Assembly (NCBI RefSeq): GCF_037975245.1
Contig: NC_092577.1
Location: forward strand, 22,904,398-22,968,397
Reading direction: 5' to 3'
From: Apostichopus japonicus
Lineage: Eukaryota; Echinodermata; Holothuroidea; Aspidochirotida; Stichopodidae
DNA: 64,000 nt
The position numbers and the translations under genes are program-made. Below the pieces are notes generated by a model that did not search any database, was not told where the DNA came from, and saw only the letters and a list, made by a program, of their open reading frames with translations. The stretch's first letter is position 1. Every line of letters begins with the position of its first letter. Positions 11,260-24,728 of the stretch are shown piece after piece.

Positions 11260-11937
11260 GTCTACGGCCACATCACGTTCAATATACCGGTTCTCGTCCG
11301 ATCAGGTAAGTCAAGCAACGTAGAGCGCAGTCAGTACTAAGGTGGGTGACCGCCTGGGAATACTGGGTGCCGTAGGCTTTTATTTTCACAATTGATAACA
11401 CTATGTTGCCACGACGATGAGAAATTGAAATGGCCTCCATTGACCTCTTCTTATGTCTACGGCCATATCACGTTGACTATACCGGTTCTCGTCCGATCAC
11501 CGAAGTCAAGCAACGTAGAGCGCAGTCAGTACTTGGATGGGTGACCGCCTGGGAATACTGGGTGCCGTAGGCTTTTATTTTCCTAATTGATAACACTATG
11601 TTGCCACGACGATGAGAAATTGAAATGGCCTACATTGACCTCTTGTTATGTCTACGGCCATATCACGTTGACGATACCGGTTCTCGTCCGATCACCGAAG
11701 TCAAGCAACGTAGAGCGCAGTCAGTACTGGGTGCCGTAGGCTTTTATTTTCCCAATTGATAACACTATGTTGCCACGACGATGAGAAAGTGAAATGGCCT
11801 ACATTGACCTCTTGTTATGTCTACGGCCATATCACGTTGACTATACCGGTTCTCGTCCGATCACCGAAGTCAAGCAACGTAGAGCGCAGTCAGTACTTGG
11901 ATGGGTGACCGCCTGGGAATACTGGGTGCCGTAGGCC
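11260..11937 (+). rRNA. 5S block 15, three full genes and one deleted
   Basis: Starts are 11260, 11455, 11650 (deleted) and 11819. The leader has CAGGTAAGT. L1 spacers lie on both sides. Confidence 0.95.
11650..11742 (+). pseudogene. 5S rRNA with 26-bp deletion inside block 15
   Basis: CAGTACTGGG junction; box C lost. Confidence 0.88.
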
Positions 11938-12161
11938 TTTCTTTTTCTAATTAGAACACTGTCTTGCCACAAGGAAAGCGATTTGAAAATCGAATATATT
12001 AATAAATAACTCGATTGTTTTTATATATTAGAATTTAATACATATATATGTGAAATATAGATTAACTTAATATATATTAAATACATTCATGTATAATATA
12101 TACATTAAATCCACTCATCATAACCTACCAAACAAGTAGCCTGCATTTCACCTCTTGTAAT

Positions 12162-12474
12162 GTCTACGGCCACATCACGTTCAATATACCGGTTCTCGTC
12201 GATCAGGTAAGTCAAGCAACGTAGAGCGCAGTCAGTACTAAGGTGGGTGACCGCCTGGGAATACTGGGTGCCGTAGGCTTTTATTTTCACAATTGATAAC
12301 ACTATGTTGCCACGACGATGAGAAATTGAAATGGCCTCCATTGACCTCTTGTTATGTCTACGGCCATATCACGTTGACTATACCGGTTCTCGTCCGATCA
12401 CCGAAGTCAAGCAACGTAGAGCGCAGTCAGTACTTGGATGGGTGACCGCCTGGGAATACTGGGTGCCGTAGGCC
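12162..12474 (+). rRNA. 5S block 16, two genes
   Basis: Starts are 12162 and 12356. The leader lacks one C (CTCGTCGATC), so it is 118 nt, and has CAGGTAAGT. Terminal gene has the TTCCTTTT flank. Confidence 0.94.
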
Positions 12475-12698
12475 TTCCTTTTCCTAATTAGAACACTGTC
12501 TTGCCACAAGGAAAGCGATTTGAAAATCGAATATATTAATAAATAAGTCGATTGTTTTTATATATTAGAATTTAATACATATATATGTGAAATATAGATT
12601 AACTTAATATATATTAAATACATTCATGTATAATATATACATTAAATCCACTCATCATAACCTACCAAACAACTAGCCTGCATTTCACCTCTTGTAAT

Positions 12699-13597
12699 GT
12701 CTACGGCCACATCACGTTCAATATACCGGTTCTCGTCCGATCACCGAAGTCAAGCAACGTAGAGCGCAGTCAGTACTAAGGTGGGTGACCGCCTGGGAAT
12801 ACTGGGTGCCGTAGGCTTTTATTTTCACAATTGATAACACTATGTTGCCACGACGATGAGAAATTGAAATGGCCTCCATTGACCTCTTCTTATGTCTACG
12901 GCCATATCACGTTGACTATACCGGTTTTCGTCCGATCACCGAAGTCAAGCAACGTAGAGCGCAGTCAGTACTTGGATGGGTGACCGCCTGGGAATACTGG
13001 GTGCAGTAGGCTTTTATTTTCCTAATTGATAACACTATGTTGCCACGACGATGAGAAATTGAAATGGCCTACATTGACCTCTTGTTATGTCTACGGCCAT
13101 ATCACGTTGACTATACCGGTTCTCGTCCGATGACCGAAGTCAAGCAACGTAGAGCGCAGTCAGTACTTGGATGGGTGACCGCCTGGGAATACTGGGTGCC
13201 GTAGGCTTTTATTTTCCTAATTGATAACACTATGTTGCCACGACGATGAAAAATTGAAATGGCCTACATTGACCTCTTGTTATGTCTACGGCCATATCAC
13301 GTTGACTATACCGGTTCTCGTCCGATCACCGAAGTCAAGCAACGTAGAGCGCAGTCAGTACTTGGATGGGTGACCGCCTGGGAATACTGGGTGTCGTAGG
13401 CCTTTCTTTTCCTAATTGATAACACTATGTTGCCACGACGATGAGAAATTGAAATGGCCTACATTGACCTCTTGTTATGTCTACGGCCATATCACGTTGA
13501 CTATACCGGTTCTCGTCCGATCACCGAAGTCAAGCAACGTAGAGCGCAGTCGGTACTTGGATGGGTGACCGCCTGGGAATACTGGGTGCCGTAGGCC
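12699..13597 (+). rRNA. 5S block 17, five genes
   Basis: Starts are 12699, 12894, 13089, 13284 and 13479. The leader keeps normal ACCG. The genes at 12894, 13089 and 13479 carry single changes (GGTTTTCG, GATGACCG, GTCGGTAC). Confidence 0.95.
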
Positions 13598-13821
13598 TTT
13601 CTTTTTCTAATTAGAACACTGTCTTGCCACAAGGAAAGCGATTTGAAAATCGAATATATTAATAAATAACTCGATTGTTTTTATATATTAGAATTTAATA
13701 CATATATATGTGAAATATAGATTAACTTAATATATATTAAATCCATTCATGTATAGTATATACATTAAATCCACTCATCATAACCTACCAAACAACTAGC
13801 CTGCATTTCACCTCTTGTAAT

Positions 13822-14330
13822 GTCTACGGCCACATCACGTTCAATATACCGGTTCTCGTCCGATCAGGTAAGTCAAGCAACGTAGAGCGCAGTCAGTACT
13901 AAGGTGGGTGACCGCCTGGGAATACTGGGTGCCGTAGGCTTTTATTTTCACAATTGATAACACTATGTTGCCACGACGATGAGAAATTGAAATGGCCTCC
14001 ATTGACCTCTTCTTATGTCTACGGCCATATCACGTTGACTATACCGGTTCTCGTCCGATCACCGAAGTCAAGCAACGTAGAGCGCAGTCAGTACTTGGAT
14101 GGGTGACCGCCTGGGAATACTGGGTGCAGTAGGCTTTTATTTTCCTAATTGATAACACTATGTTGCCACGACGATGAGAAATTGAAATGGCCTACATTGA
14201 CCTCTTGTTATGTCTACGGCCATATCACGTTGACTATACCGGTTCTCGTCCGATCACCGAAGTCAAACAACGTAGAGCGCAGTCAGTACTTGGATGGGTG
14301 ACCGCCTGGGAATACTGGGTGCCGTAGGCC
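13822..14330 (+). rRNA. 5S block 18, three genes
   Basis: Starts are 13822, 14017 and 14212. Leader with CAGGTAAGT; 14017 has GTGCAGTAGG (helix I mismatch); 14212 has TCAAACAACG in box A. Closely like the first three genes of block 30. Confidence 0.95.
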
Positions 14331-14554
14331 TTTCTTTTTCTAATTAGAACACTGTCTTGCCACAAGGAAAGCGATTTGAAAATCGAATATATTAATAAAT
14401 AACTCGATTGTTTTTATATATTAGAATTTAATACATATATATGTGAAATATAGATTAACTTAATATATATTAAATACATTCATGTATAATATATACATTA
14501 AATCCACTCATCATAACCTACCAAACAACTAGCCTGCATTTCACCTCTTGTAAT

Positions 14555-15062
14555 GTCTACGGCCACATCTCACGTTCAATATACCGGTTCTCGTCCGATC
14601 AGGTAAGTCAAGTAACGTAGAGCGCAGTCAGTACTAAGGTGGGTGACCGCCTGGGAATACTGGGTGCCGTAGGCTTTTATTTTCACAATTGATAACACTA
14701 TGTTGCCACGACGATGAGAAATTGAAATGGCCTCCATTGACCTCTTCTTATGTCTACGGCCATATCACGTTGACTATACCGGTTCTCGTTCGATCACCGA
14801 AGTCAAGCAACGTAGAGCGCAGTCAGTACTTGGATGGGTGACCGCCTGGGAATACTGGGTGCCGTAGGCTTTTACTTTCCTAATTGATAACACTATGTTG
14901 CCACGACGATGAGAAAGTGAAATGGCCTACATTGACCTCTTATGTAAACGGCCATATCACGTTGACTATACCGGTTCTCGTCCGATCACCGAAGTCAAGC
15001 AACGTAGAGCGCAGTCAGTACTTGGATGGGTGACCGCCTGGGAATACTGGGTGCCGTAGGCC
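14555..15062 (+). rRNA. 5S block 19, three genes
   Basis: Starts are 14555, 14752 and 14944. Third copy of the block 7 type (CATCTCACG, AAGTAACG, GTTCGATC, GTAAACGG), 7,575 bp after block 10. Confidence 0.94.
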
Positions 15063-15286
15063 TTCCTTTTCCTAATTAGAACACTGTCTTGCCACAAGGA
15101 AAGCGATTTGAAAATCGAATATATTAATAAATAACTCGATTGTTTTTATATATTAGAATTTAATACATATATATGTGAAATATAGATTAACTTAATATAT
15201 ATTAAATACATTCATGTATAATATATACATTAAATCCACTCATCATAACCTACCAAACAACTAGCCTGCATTTCACCTCTTGTAAT

Positions 15287-15990
15287 GTCTAAGGCCACAT
15301 GACGTTCAATATACCGGTTCTCGTCCGATCAGGTAAGTCAAGCAACGTAGAGCGCAGTCAGTACTAAGGTGGGTGACCGCCTGGGAATACTGGGTGCCGT
15401 AGGCTTTTATTTTCCTAATTGATAACACTATGTTGCCACGACGATGAAAAATTGAAATGGCCTACATTGACCTCTTGTTATGTCTACGGCCATATCACGT
15501 TGACTATACCGGTTCTCGTCCGATCACCGAAGTCAAGCAACGAAGAGCGCAGTCAGTACTTGGATGGATGACCGCCTGGGAATACTGGGTGTCGTAGGCT
15601 TTTATTTTCCTAATTGATAACACTATGTTGCCACGACGATGAGAAATTGAAATGGCCTACATTGACCTCTTGTTATGTCTACGGCCATATCACGTTGACT
15701 ATACCGGTTCTCGTCCGATCACCGAAGTCAAGCAACGTAGAGCGCAGTCAGTACTTGGATGGGTGACCCCCTGGGAATACTGGGTGCCGTAGGCTTTTAT
15801 TTTCCTAATTGATAACACTATGTTGCCACGACGATGAAAAATTGAAATGGCCTACATTGACCTCTTGTTATGTCTACGGCCATATCACGTTGACTATACC
15901 GGTTCTCGTCCGATCACCGAAGTCAAGCAACGTAGAGCGCAGTCAGTACTTGGATGGGTGACCGCCTGGGAATACTGGGTGCCGTAGGCT
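15287..15990 (+). rRNA. 5S block 20, four genes
   Basis: Starts are 15287, 15482, 15677 and 15872. Block 1 type, but the leader has CAGGTAAGT and starts GTCTAAGG. L2 follows. Confidence 0.95.
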
Positions 15991-16257
15991 TTTATTTTCC
16001 TAATTGATAACACTATGTTGCCACGACGATGAGAAATTGAAATGGCCTACATTGACCTCTTGTCACAAGGAAAGCGATTTGAAAATCCAATATATTTATA
16101 AATAACTACTTTGTTTTTATGTATTAGAATTTTATACATATATATGTAAAATATAGATTAACATAATATATATTAAATCCATTCATGTATAATATATATA
16201 TTAAATCAACTCATCATAACCTACCACACAAGTAGTCTGCATTTCACCTCTTGTTAT

Positions 16258-16350
16258 GTCTACGGCCACATCACGTTGACGATACCGGTTCTCGTCCGAT
16301 CACCGAAGTCAAGCAACGTAGAGCGCAGTCAGTACTGGGTGCCGTAGGCT
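16258..16350 (+). pseudogene. 5S rRNA with 26-bp deletion (block 21)
   Basis: Same placement between L2 spacers as at 1029, 3285, 8683 and 18293. Confidence 0.9.
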
Positions 16351-16614
16351 TTTATTTTCCCAATTGATAACACTATGTTGCCACGACGATGAGAAATTGA
16401 AATGGCCTACATTGTCTTGCCACAAGGAAAGCGATTTGAAAATCCAATATATTTATAAATAACTACTTTGTTTTTATGTATTAGAATTTTCTACATATAT
16501 ATGTAAAATATAGATTAACATTATATATATTAAATCCATTCATGTATAATATATATATTAAATCAACTCATCATAACCTACCACACAAGTAGTCTGCATT
16601 TCACCTCTTGTAAT

Positions 16615-17097
16615 GTCTACGGCCACATCACGTTGACGATACCGGTGCTCGTCCGATCACCGAAGTCAAGCAACGTAGAGCGCAGTCAGTACTTGGATGG
16701 GTGACCGCCTGGGAATACTGGGTGCCGTAGGCTTTTATTTTCCTAATTGATAACACTATGTTGCCACGACGATGAGAAATTGAAATGGCCTACATTGACC
16801 TCTTGTTATGTCTACGGCCATATCACGTTGACGATACCGGTTCTCGTCCGATCACCGAAGTCAAGCAACGTAGAGCGCAGTCAGAGCTGGGTGCCGTAGG
16901 CTTTTATTTTCCCAATTGATAACACTATGTTGCCACGACGATGAGAAAGTGAAATGGCCTACATTGACCTCTTGTTATGTCTACGGCCATATCACGTTGA
17001 CTATACCGGTTCTCGTCCGATCACCGAAGTCAAGCAACGTAGAGCGCAGTCAGTACTTGGATGGGTGACCGCCTGGGAATACTGGGTGCCGTAGGCC
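16615..17097 (+). rRNA. 5S block 22, two full genes and one deleted
   Basis: Starts are 16615 (GGTGCTCG), 16810 (deleted) and 16979 (terminal). Confidence 0.95.
16810..16902 (+). pseudogene. 5S rRNA with 26-bp deletion, CAGAGC form, in block 22
   Basis: Shares the CAGAGCTGGG junction with 10748, linking the two blocks by descent. Confidence 0.88.
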
Positions 17098-17321
17098 TTT
17101 CTTTTTCTAATTAGAACACTGTCTTGCCACAAGGAAAGCGATTTGAAAATCGAATATATTAATAAATAACTCGATTGTTTTTATATATTAGAATTTAATA
17201 CATATATATGTGAAATATAGATTAACTTAATATATATTAAATACATTCATGTATAATATATACATTAAATCCACTCATCATAACCTACCAAACAACTAGC
17301 CTGCATTTCACCTCTTGTAAT

Positions 17322-18025
17322 GTCTACGGCCACATCACGTTCAATATACCGGTTCTCGTCCGATCAGGTAAGTCAAGCAACGTAGAGCGCAGTCAGTACT
17401 AAGGTGGGTGACCGCCTGGGAATACTGGGTGCCGTAGGCTTTTATTTTCCTAATTGATAACACTATGTTGCCACGACGATGAAAAATTGAAATGGCCTAC
17501 ATTGACCTCTTGTTATGTCTACGGCCATATCACGTTGACTATACCGGTTCTCGTCCGATCACCGAAGTCAAGCAACGAAGAGCGCAGTCAGTACTTGGAT
17601 GGATGACCGCCTGGGAATACTGGGTGTCGTAGGCTTTTATTTTCATAACTGATAACACTATGTTGCCACGACGATGAGAAATTGAAATGGCCTACATTGA
17701 CCTCTTGTTATGTCTACGGCCATATCACGTTGACAATACCGGTTCTCGTCCGATCACCGAAGTCAAGCAACGTAGAGCGCAGTCAGTACTTGGATGGGTG
17801 ACCCCCTGGGAATACTGGGTGCCGTAGGCTTTTATTTTCCTAATTGATAACACTATGTTGCCACGACGATGAAAAATTGAAATGGCCTACATTGACCTCT
17901 TGTTATGTCTACGGCCATATCACGTTGACTATACCGGTTCTCGTCCGATCACCGAAGTCAAGCAACGTAGAGCGCAGTCAGTACTTGGATGGGTGACCGC
18001 CTGGGAATACTGGGTGCCGTAGGCT
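17322..18025 (+). rRNA. 5S block 23, four genes
   Basis: Starts are 17322, 17517, 17712 and 17907. Block 1 type with a CAGGTAAGT leader; 17712 has GACAATACC. L2 follows. Confidence 0.95.
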
Positions 18026-18292
18026 TTTATTTTCCTAATTGATAACACTATGTTGCCACGACGATGAGAAATTGAAATGGCCTACATTGACCTCTTGTCA
18101 CAAGGAAAGCGATTTGAAAATCCAATATATTTATAAATAACTACTTTGTTTTTATGTATTAGAATTTTATACATATATATGTAAAATATAGATTAACATA
18201 ATATATATTAAATCCATTCATGTATAATATATATATTAAATCAACTCATCATAACCTACCACACAAGTAGTCTGCATTTCACCTCTTGTTAT

Positions 18293-18385
18293 GTCTACGG
18301 CCACATCACTTTGACGATACCGGTTCTCGTCCGATCACCGAAGTCAAGCAACGTAGAGCGCAGTCAGTACTGGGTGCCGTAGGCT
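18293..18385 (+). pseudogene. 5S rRNA with 26-bp deletion (block 24)
   Basis: As at 1029, with the TTTTATCTTCCC flank and an extra CACTTTGACG change. Confidence 0.9.
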
Positions 18386-18649
18386 TTTATCTTCCCAATT
18401 GATAACACTATGTTGCCACGACGATGAGAAATTGAAATGGCCTACATTGTCTTGCCACAAGGAAAGCGATTTGAAAATCGAATATATTTATAAATAACTA
18501 CTTTGTTTTTATGTATTAGAATTTTATACATATATATGTAAAATATAGATTAACATTATATATATTAAATCCATTCATGTATAATATATATATTAAATCA
18601 ACTCATCATAACCTACCACACAAGTAGTCTGCATTTCACCTCTTGTAAT

Positions 18650-19327
18650 GTCTACGGCCACATCACGTTGACGATACCGGTGCTCGTCCGATCACCGAAG
18701 TCAAGCAACGTAGAGCGCAGTCAGTACTTGGATGGGTGACCGCCTGGGAATACTGGGTGCCGTAGGCTTTTATTTTCCCAATTGATAACACTATGTTGCC
18801 ACGACGATGAGAAAGTGAAATGGCCTACATTGACCTCTTGTTATGTCTACGGCCATATCACGTTGACTATACCGGTTCTCGTCCGATCACCGAAGTCAAG
18901 CAACGTAGAGCGCAGTCAGTACTTGGATGGGTGACCGCCTGGGAATACTGGGTGCCGTAGGCTTTTATTTTCCTAATTGATAACACTATGTTGCCACGAC
19001 GATGAGAAATTGAAATGGCCTACATTGACCTCTTGTTATGTCTACGGCCATATCACGTTGACGATACCGGTTCTCGTCCGATCACCGAAGTCAAGCAACG
19101 TAGAGCGCAGTCAGTACTGGGTGCCGTAGGCTTTTATTTTCCCAATTGATAACACTATGTTGCCACGACGATGAGAAAGTGAAATGGCCTACATTGACCT
19201 CTTGTTATGTCTACGGCCATATCACGTTGACTATACCGGTTCTCGTCCGATCACCGAAGTCAAGCAACGTAGAGCGCAGTCAGTACTTGGATCGGTGACC
19301 GCCTGGGAATACTGGGCGCCGTAGGCC
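18650..19327 (+). rRNA. 5S block 25, three full genes and one deleted
   Basis: Starts are 18650, 18845, 19040 (deleted) and 19209. Terminal gene has GATCGGTGACC and GGGCGCCG. Last block with an L2 neighbour. Confidence 0.95.
19040..19132 (+). pseudogene. 5S rRNA with 26-bp deletion inside block 25
   Basis: Last of the ten deleted copies; none occur in the remaining 45 kb. Confidence 0.88.
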
Positions 19328-19551
19328 TTTCTTTTTCTAATTAGAACACTGTCTTGCCACAAGGAAAGCGATTTGAAAATCGAATATATTAATAAATAAC
19401 TCGATTGTTTTTATATATTAGAATTTAATACATATATATGTGAAATATAGATTAACTTAATATATATTAAATACATTCATGTATAATATATACATTAAAT
19501 CCACTCATCATAACCTACCAAACAACTAGCCTGCATTTCACCTCTTGTAAT

Positions 19552-20060
19552 GTCTACGGCCATATCACGTTCAATATACCGGTTCTCGTCCGATCAGGTA
19601 AGTCAAGCAACGTAGAGCGCAGTCAGTACTAAGGTGGGTGACCGCCTGGGAATACTGGGTGCCGTAGGCTTTTATTTTCACAATTGATAACACTATGTTG
19701 CCACGACGATGAGAAATTGAAATGGCCTACATTGACCTCTTCTTATGTCTACGGCCATATCACGTTGACTATACCGGTTCTCGTCCGATGACCGAAGTCA
19801 AGCAACGTAGAGCGCAGTCAGTACTTGGATGGGTGACCGCCTGGGAATACTGGGTGCCGTAGGCTTTTATTTTCCTAATTGATGACACTATGTTGCCACG
19901 ACGATGAGAAATTGAAATGGCCTACATTGACCTCTTCTTATGTCTACGGCCACATCACGTTGACTATACCGGTTCTCGTCCGATCACCGAAGTCAAGCAA
20001 CGTAGAGCGCAGTCAGTACTTGGATGGATGACCGCCTGGGAATACTGGGTGCCGTAGGCC
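19552..20060 (+). rRNA. 5S block 26, three genes
   Basis: Starts are 19552, 19747 and 19942. Leader has CAGGTAAGT but keeps CATATCACG; 19747 has GATGACCG. Confidence 0.95.
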
Positions 20061-20284
20061 TTTCTTTTTCTAATTAGAACACTGTCTTGCCACAAGGTAA
20101 GCGATTTGAAAATCGAATATATTAATAAATAACTCGATTGTTTTTATATATTAGAATTTAATACATATATATGTGAAATATAGATTAACTTAATATATAT
20201 TAAATACATTCATGTATAATATATACATTAAATCCACTCATCATAACCTACCAAACAACTAGCCTGCATTTCACCTCTTGTAAT

Positions 20285-20598
20285 GTCTACGGCCACATCA
20301 CGTTCAATATACCGGTTCTCGTCCGATCAGGTAAGTCAAGCAACGTAGAGCGCAGTCAGTACTAAGGTGGGTGACCGCCTGGGAATACTGGGTGCCGTAG
20401 GCTTTTATTTTCCTAATTGATAACACTATGTTGCCACGACAATGAGAAATTGAAATGGCCTCCATTGACCTCTTGTTATGTCTACGGCCATATCACGTTG
20501 ACTATACCGGTTCTCGTCCGATCACCGAAGTCAAGCAACGTAGAGCGCAGTCAGTACTTGGATGGGTGACCGCCTGGGAATACTGGGTGCCGTAAGCC
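20285..20598 (+). rRNA. 5S block 27, two genes
   Basis: Starts are 20285 (CAGGTAAGT leader) and 20480 (terminal, GTAAGCC at the 3' end). Confidence 0.95.
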
Positions 20599-20822
20599 TT
20601 CCTTTTCCTAATTAGAACACTGTCTTGCCACAAGGAAAGCGATTTGAAAATCGAATATATTAATAAATAACTCGATTGTTTTTATATATTAGAATTTAAT
20701 ACATATATATGTGAAATATAGATTAACTTAATATATATTAAATACATTCATGTATAATATATACATTAAATCCACTCATCATAACCTACCAAACAACTAG
20801 CCTGCATTTCACCTCTTGTAAT

Positions 20823-21331
20823 GTCTACGGCCACATCACGTTCAATATACCGGTTCTCGTCCGATCAGGTAAGTCAAGCAACGTAGAGCGCAGTCAGTAC
20901 TAAGGTGGGTGACCGCCTGGGAATACTGGGTGCCGTAGGCTTTTATTTTCACAATTGATAACACTATGTTGCCACGACGATGAGAAATTGAAATGGCCTA
21001 CATTGACCTCTTGTTATGTCTACGGCCATATCACGTTGACTATACCGGTTCTCGTCCGATGACCGAAGTCAAGCAACGTAGAGCGCAGTCAGTACTTGGA
21101 TGGGTGACCGCCTGGGAATACTGGGTGCCGTAGGCTTTTATTTTCCTAATTGATGACACTATGTTGCCACGACGATGAGAAATTGAAATGGCCTACATTG
21201 ACCTCTTGTTATGTCTACGGCCACATCACGTTGACTATACCGGTTCTCGTCCGATCACCGAAGTCAAGCAACGTAGAGCGCAGTCAGTACTTGGATGGGT
21301 GACCGCCTGGGAATACTGGGTGCCGTAGGCC
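20823..21331 (+). rRNA. 5S block 28, three genes
   Basis: Starts are 20823, 21018 and 21213. Near copy of block 26 (GATGACCG, GATGACACT spacer). Confidence 0.95.
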
Positions 21332-21555
21332 TTCCTTTTCCTAATTAGAACACTGTCTTGCCACAAGGAAAGCGATTTGAAAATCGAATATATTAATAAA
21401 TAACTCGATTGTTTTTATATATTAGAATTTAATACATATATATGTGAAATATAGATTAACTTAATATATATTAAATACATTCATGTATAATATATACATT
21501 AAATCCACTCATCATAACCTACCAAACAACTAGCCTGCATTTCACCTCTTGTAAT

Positions 21556-22649
21556 GTCTACGGCCACATCACGTTCAATATACCGGTTCTCGTCCGATCA
21601 GGTAAGTCAAGCAACGTAGAGCGCAGTCAGTACTAAGGTGGGTGACCGCCTGGGAATACTGGGTGCCGTAGGCTTTTATTTTCACAATTGATAACACTAT
21701 GTTGCCACGACGATGAGAAATTGAAATGGCCTCCATTGACCTCTTCTTATGTCTACGGCCATATCACGTTGACTATACCGGTTTTCGTCCGATCACCGAA
21801 GTCAAGCAACGTAGAGCGCAGTCAGTACTTGGATGGGTGACCGCCTGGGAATACTGGGTGCAGTAGGCTTTTATTTTCCTAATTGATAACACTATGTTGC
21901 CACGACGATGAGAAATTGAAATGGCCTACATTGACCTCTTGTTATGTCTACGGCCATATCACGTTGACTATACCGGTTCTCGTCCGATCACCGAAGTCAA
22001 GCAACGTAGAGCGCAGTCAGTATTAAGGTGGGTGACCGCCTGGGAATACTGGGTGCCGTAGGCTTTTATTTTCACAATTGATAACACTATGTTGCCACGA
22101 CGATGAGAAATTGAAATGGCCTACATTGACCTCTTCTTATGTCTACGGCCATATCACGTTGACTATACCGGTTCTCGTCCGATGACCGAAGTCAAGCAAC
22201 GTAGAGCGCAGTCAGTACTTGGATGGGTGACCGCCTGGGAATACTGGGTGCCGTAGGCTTTTATTTTCCTAATTGATAACACTATGTTGCCACGACGATG
22301 AAAAATTGAAATGGCCTACATTGACCTCTTGTTATGTCTACGGCCATATCACGTTGACTATACCGGTTCTCGTCCGATCACCGAAGTCAAGCAACGTAGA
22401 GCGCAGTCAGTACTTGGATGGGTGACCGCCTGGGAATACTGGGTGTCGTAGGCTGTTATTTTCCTAATTGATAACACTATGTTGCCACGACGATGAGAAA
22501 TTGAAATGGCCTACATTGACCTCTTGTTATGTCTACGGCCATATCACGTTGACTATACCGGTTCTCGTCCGATCACCGAAGTCAAGCAACGTAGAGCGCA
22601 GTCAGTACTTGGATGGGTGACCGCCTGGGAATACTGGGTGCCGTAGGCC
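21556..22649 (+). rRNA. 5S block 29, six genes
   Basis: Starts are 21556, 21751, 21946, 22141, 22336 and 22531. The gene at 21946 has an internal front but a leader back (TATTAAGGTG and ACAATTG spacer), a gene-internal chimera. Confidence 0.95.
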
Positions 22650-22873
22650 TTTCTTTTTCTAATTAGAACACTGTCTTGCCACAAGGAAAGCGATTTGAAA
22701 ATCGAATATATTAATAAATAACTCGATTGTTTTTATATATTAGAATTTAATACATATATATGTGAAATATAGATTAACTTAATATATATTAAATCCATTC
22801 ATGTATAATATATACATTAAATCCACTCATCATAACCTACCAAACAACTAGCCTGCATTTCACCTCTTGTAAT

Positions 22874-23771
22874 GTCTACGGCCACATCACGTTCAATATA
22901 CCGGTTCTCGTCCGATCAGGTAAGTCAAGCAACGTAGAGCGCAGTCAGTACTAAGGTGGGTGACCGCCTGGGAATACTGGGTGCCGTAGGCTTTTATTTT
23001 CACAATTGATAACACTATGTTGCCACGACGATGAGAAATTGAAATGGCCTCCATTGACCTCTTCTTATGTCTACGGCCATATCACGTTGACTATACCGGT
23101 TCTCGTCCGATCACCGAAGTCAAGCAACGTAGAGCGCAGTCAGTACTTGGATGGGTGACCGCCTGGGAATACTGGGTGCAGTAGGCTTTTATTTTCCTAA
23201 TTGATAACACTATGTTGCCACGACGATGAGAAATTGAAATGGCCTACATTGACCTCTTGTTATGTCTACGGCCATATCACGTTGACTATACCGGTTCTCG
23301 TCCGATCACCGAAGTCAAACAACGTAGAGCGCAGTCAGTACTTGGATGGGTGACCGCCTGGGAATACTGGGTGCCGTAGGCCTTTCTTTTTCTAATTAGA
23401 ACACTATGTTGCCACGACGATGAAAAATTGAAATGGCCTACATTGACGTCTTGTTATGTCTACGGCCATATCACGTTGACTATACCGGTTCTCGTCCGAT
23501 CACCGAAGTCAAGCAACGTAGAGCGCAGTCAGTACTTGGATGGGTGACCGCCTGGGAATACTGGGTGTCGTAGGCTGTTATTTTCATAATTGATAACACT
23601 ATGTTGCCACGACGATGAGAAATTGAAATGGCCTACATTGACCTCTTGTTATGTCTACGGCCATATCACGTTGACTATACCGGTTCTCGTCCGATCACCG
23701 AAGTCAAGCAACGTAGAGCGCAGTCGGTACTTGGATGGGTGACCGCCTGGGAATACTGGGTGCCGTAGGCC
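22874..23771 (+). rRNA. 5S block 30, five genes
   Basis: Starts are 22874, 23069, 23264, 23458 and 23653. After 23264 a hybrid spacer replaces the expected L1, joining two blocks into one. Confidence 0.95.
23383..23457 (+). repeat. Hybrid spacer: terminal start, internal end
   Basis: The spacer starts with TTTCTTTTTCTAATTAGAAC like L1 and continues CACTATGTTGCC like the short spacer. The switch point is the shared AACACT. This is the product of exchange between the two spacer kinds. Confidence 0.8.
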
Positions 23772-23995
23772 TTTCTTTTTCTAATTAGAACACTGTCTTG
23801 CCACAAGGAAAGCGATTTGAAAATCGAATATATTAATAAATAACTCGATTGTTTTTATATATTAGAATTTAATACATATATATGTGAAATATAGATTAAC
23901 TTAATATATATTAAATACATTCATGTATAATATATACATTAAATCCACTCATCATAACCTACCAAACAACTAGCCTGCATTTCACCTCTTGTAAT

Positions 23996-24504
23996 GTCTA
24001 CGGCCACATCACGTTCAATATACCGGTTCTCGTCCGATCAGGTAAGTCAAGCAACGTAGAGCGCAGTCAGTACTACGGTGGGTGACCGCCTGGGAATACT
24101 GGGTGCCGTAGGCTTTTATTTTCACAATTGATAACACTATGTTGCCACGACGATGAGAAATTGAAATGGCCTCCATTGACCTCTTGTTATGTCTACGGCC
24201 ATATCACGTTGACTATACCGGTTCTCGTCCGATCACCGAAGTCAAGCAACGTAGAGCGCAGTCAGTACTTGGATGGGTGACCGCCTGGGAATACTGGGTG
24301 CAGTAGGCTTTTATTTTCCTAATTGATAACACTATGTTGCCACGACGATGAGAAATTGAAATGGCCTACATTGACCTCTTGTTATGTCTACGGCCATATC
24401 ACGTTGACTATACCGGTTCTCGTCCGATCACCGAAGTCAAGCAACGTAGAGCGCAGTCAGTACTTGGATGGGTGACCGCCTGGGAATACTGGGTGCCGTA
24501 GGCC
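23996..24504 (+). rRNA. 5S block 31, three genes
   Basis: Starts are 23996, 24191 and 24386. Leader has CAGGTAAGT and ACTACGGTG. Confidence 0.95.
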
Positions 24505-24728
24505 TTTCTTTTTCTAATTAGAACACTGTCTTGCCACAAGGAAAGCGATTTGAAAATCGAATATATTAATAAATAACTCGATTGTTTTTATATATTAGAA
24601 TTTAATACATATATATGTGAAATATAGATTAACTTAATATATATTAAATACATTCATGTATAATATATACATTAAATCCACTCATCATAACCTACCAAAC
24701 AACTAGCCTGCATTTCACCTCTTGTAAT

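Noticed and set aside
12105-12341. 78-aa reading frame on the minus strand
   Set aside because: It runs antisense through a 5S leader and its spacer and exists only because of local small changes; no protein family resemblance.
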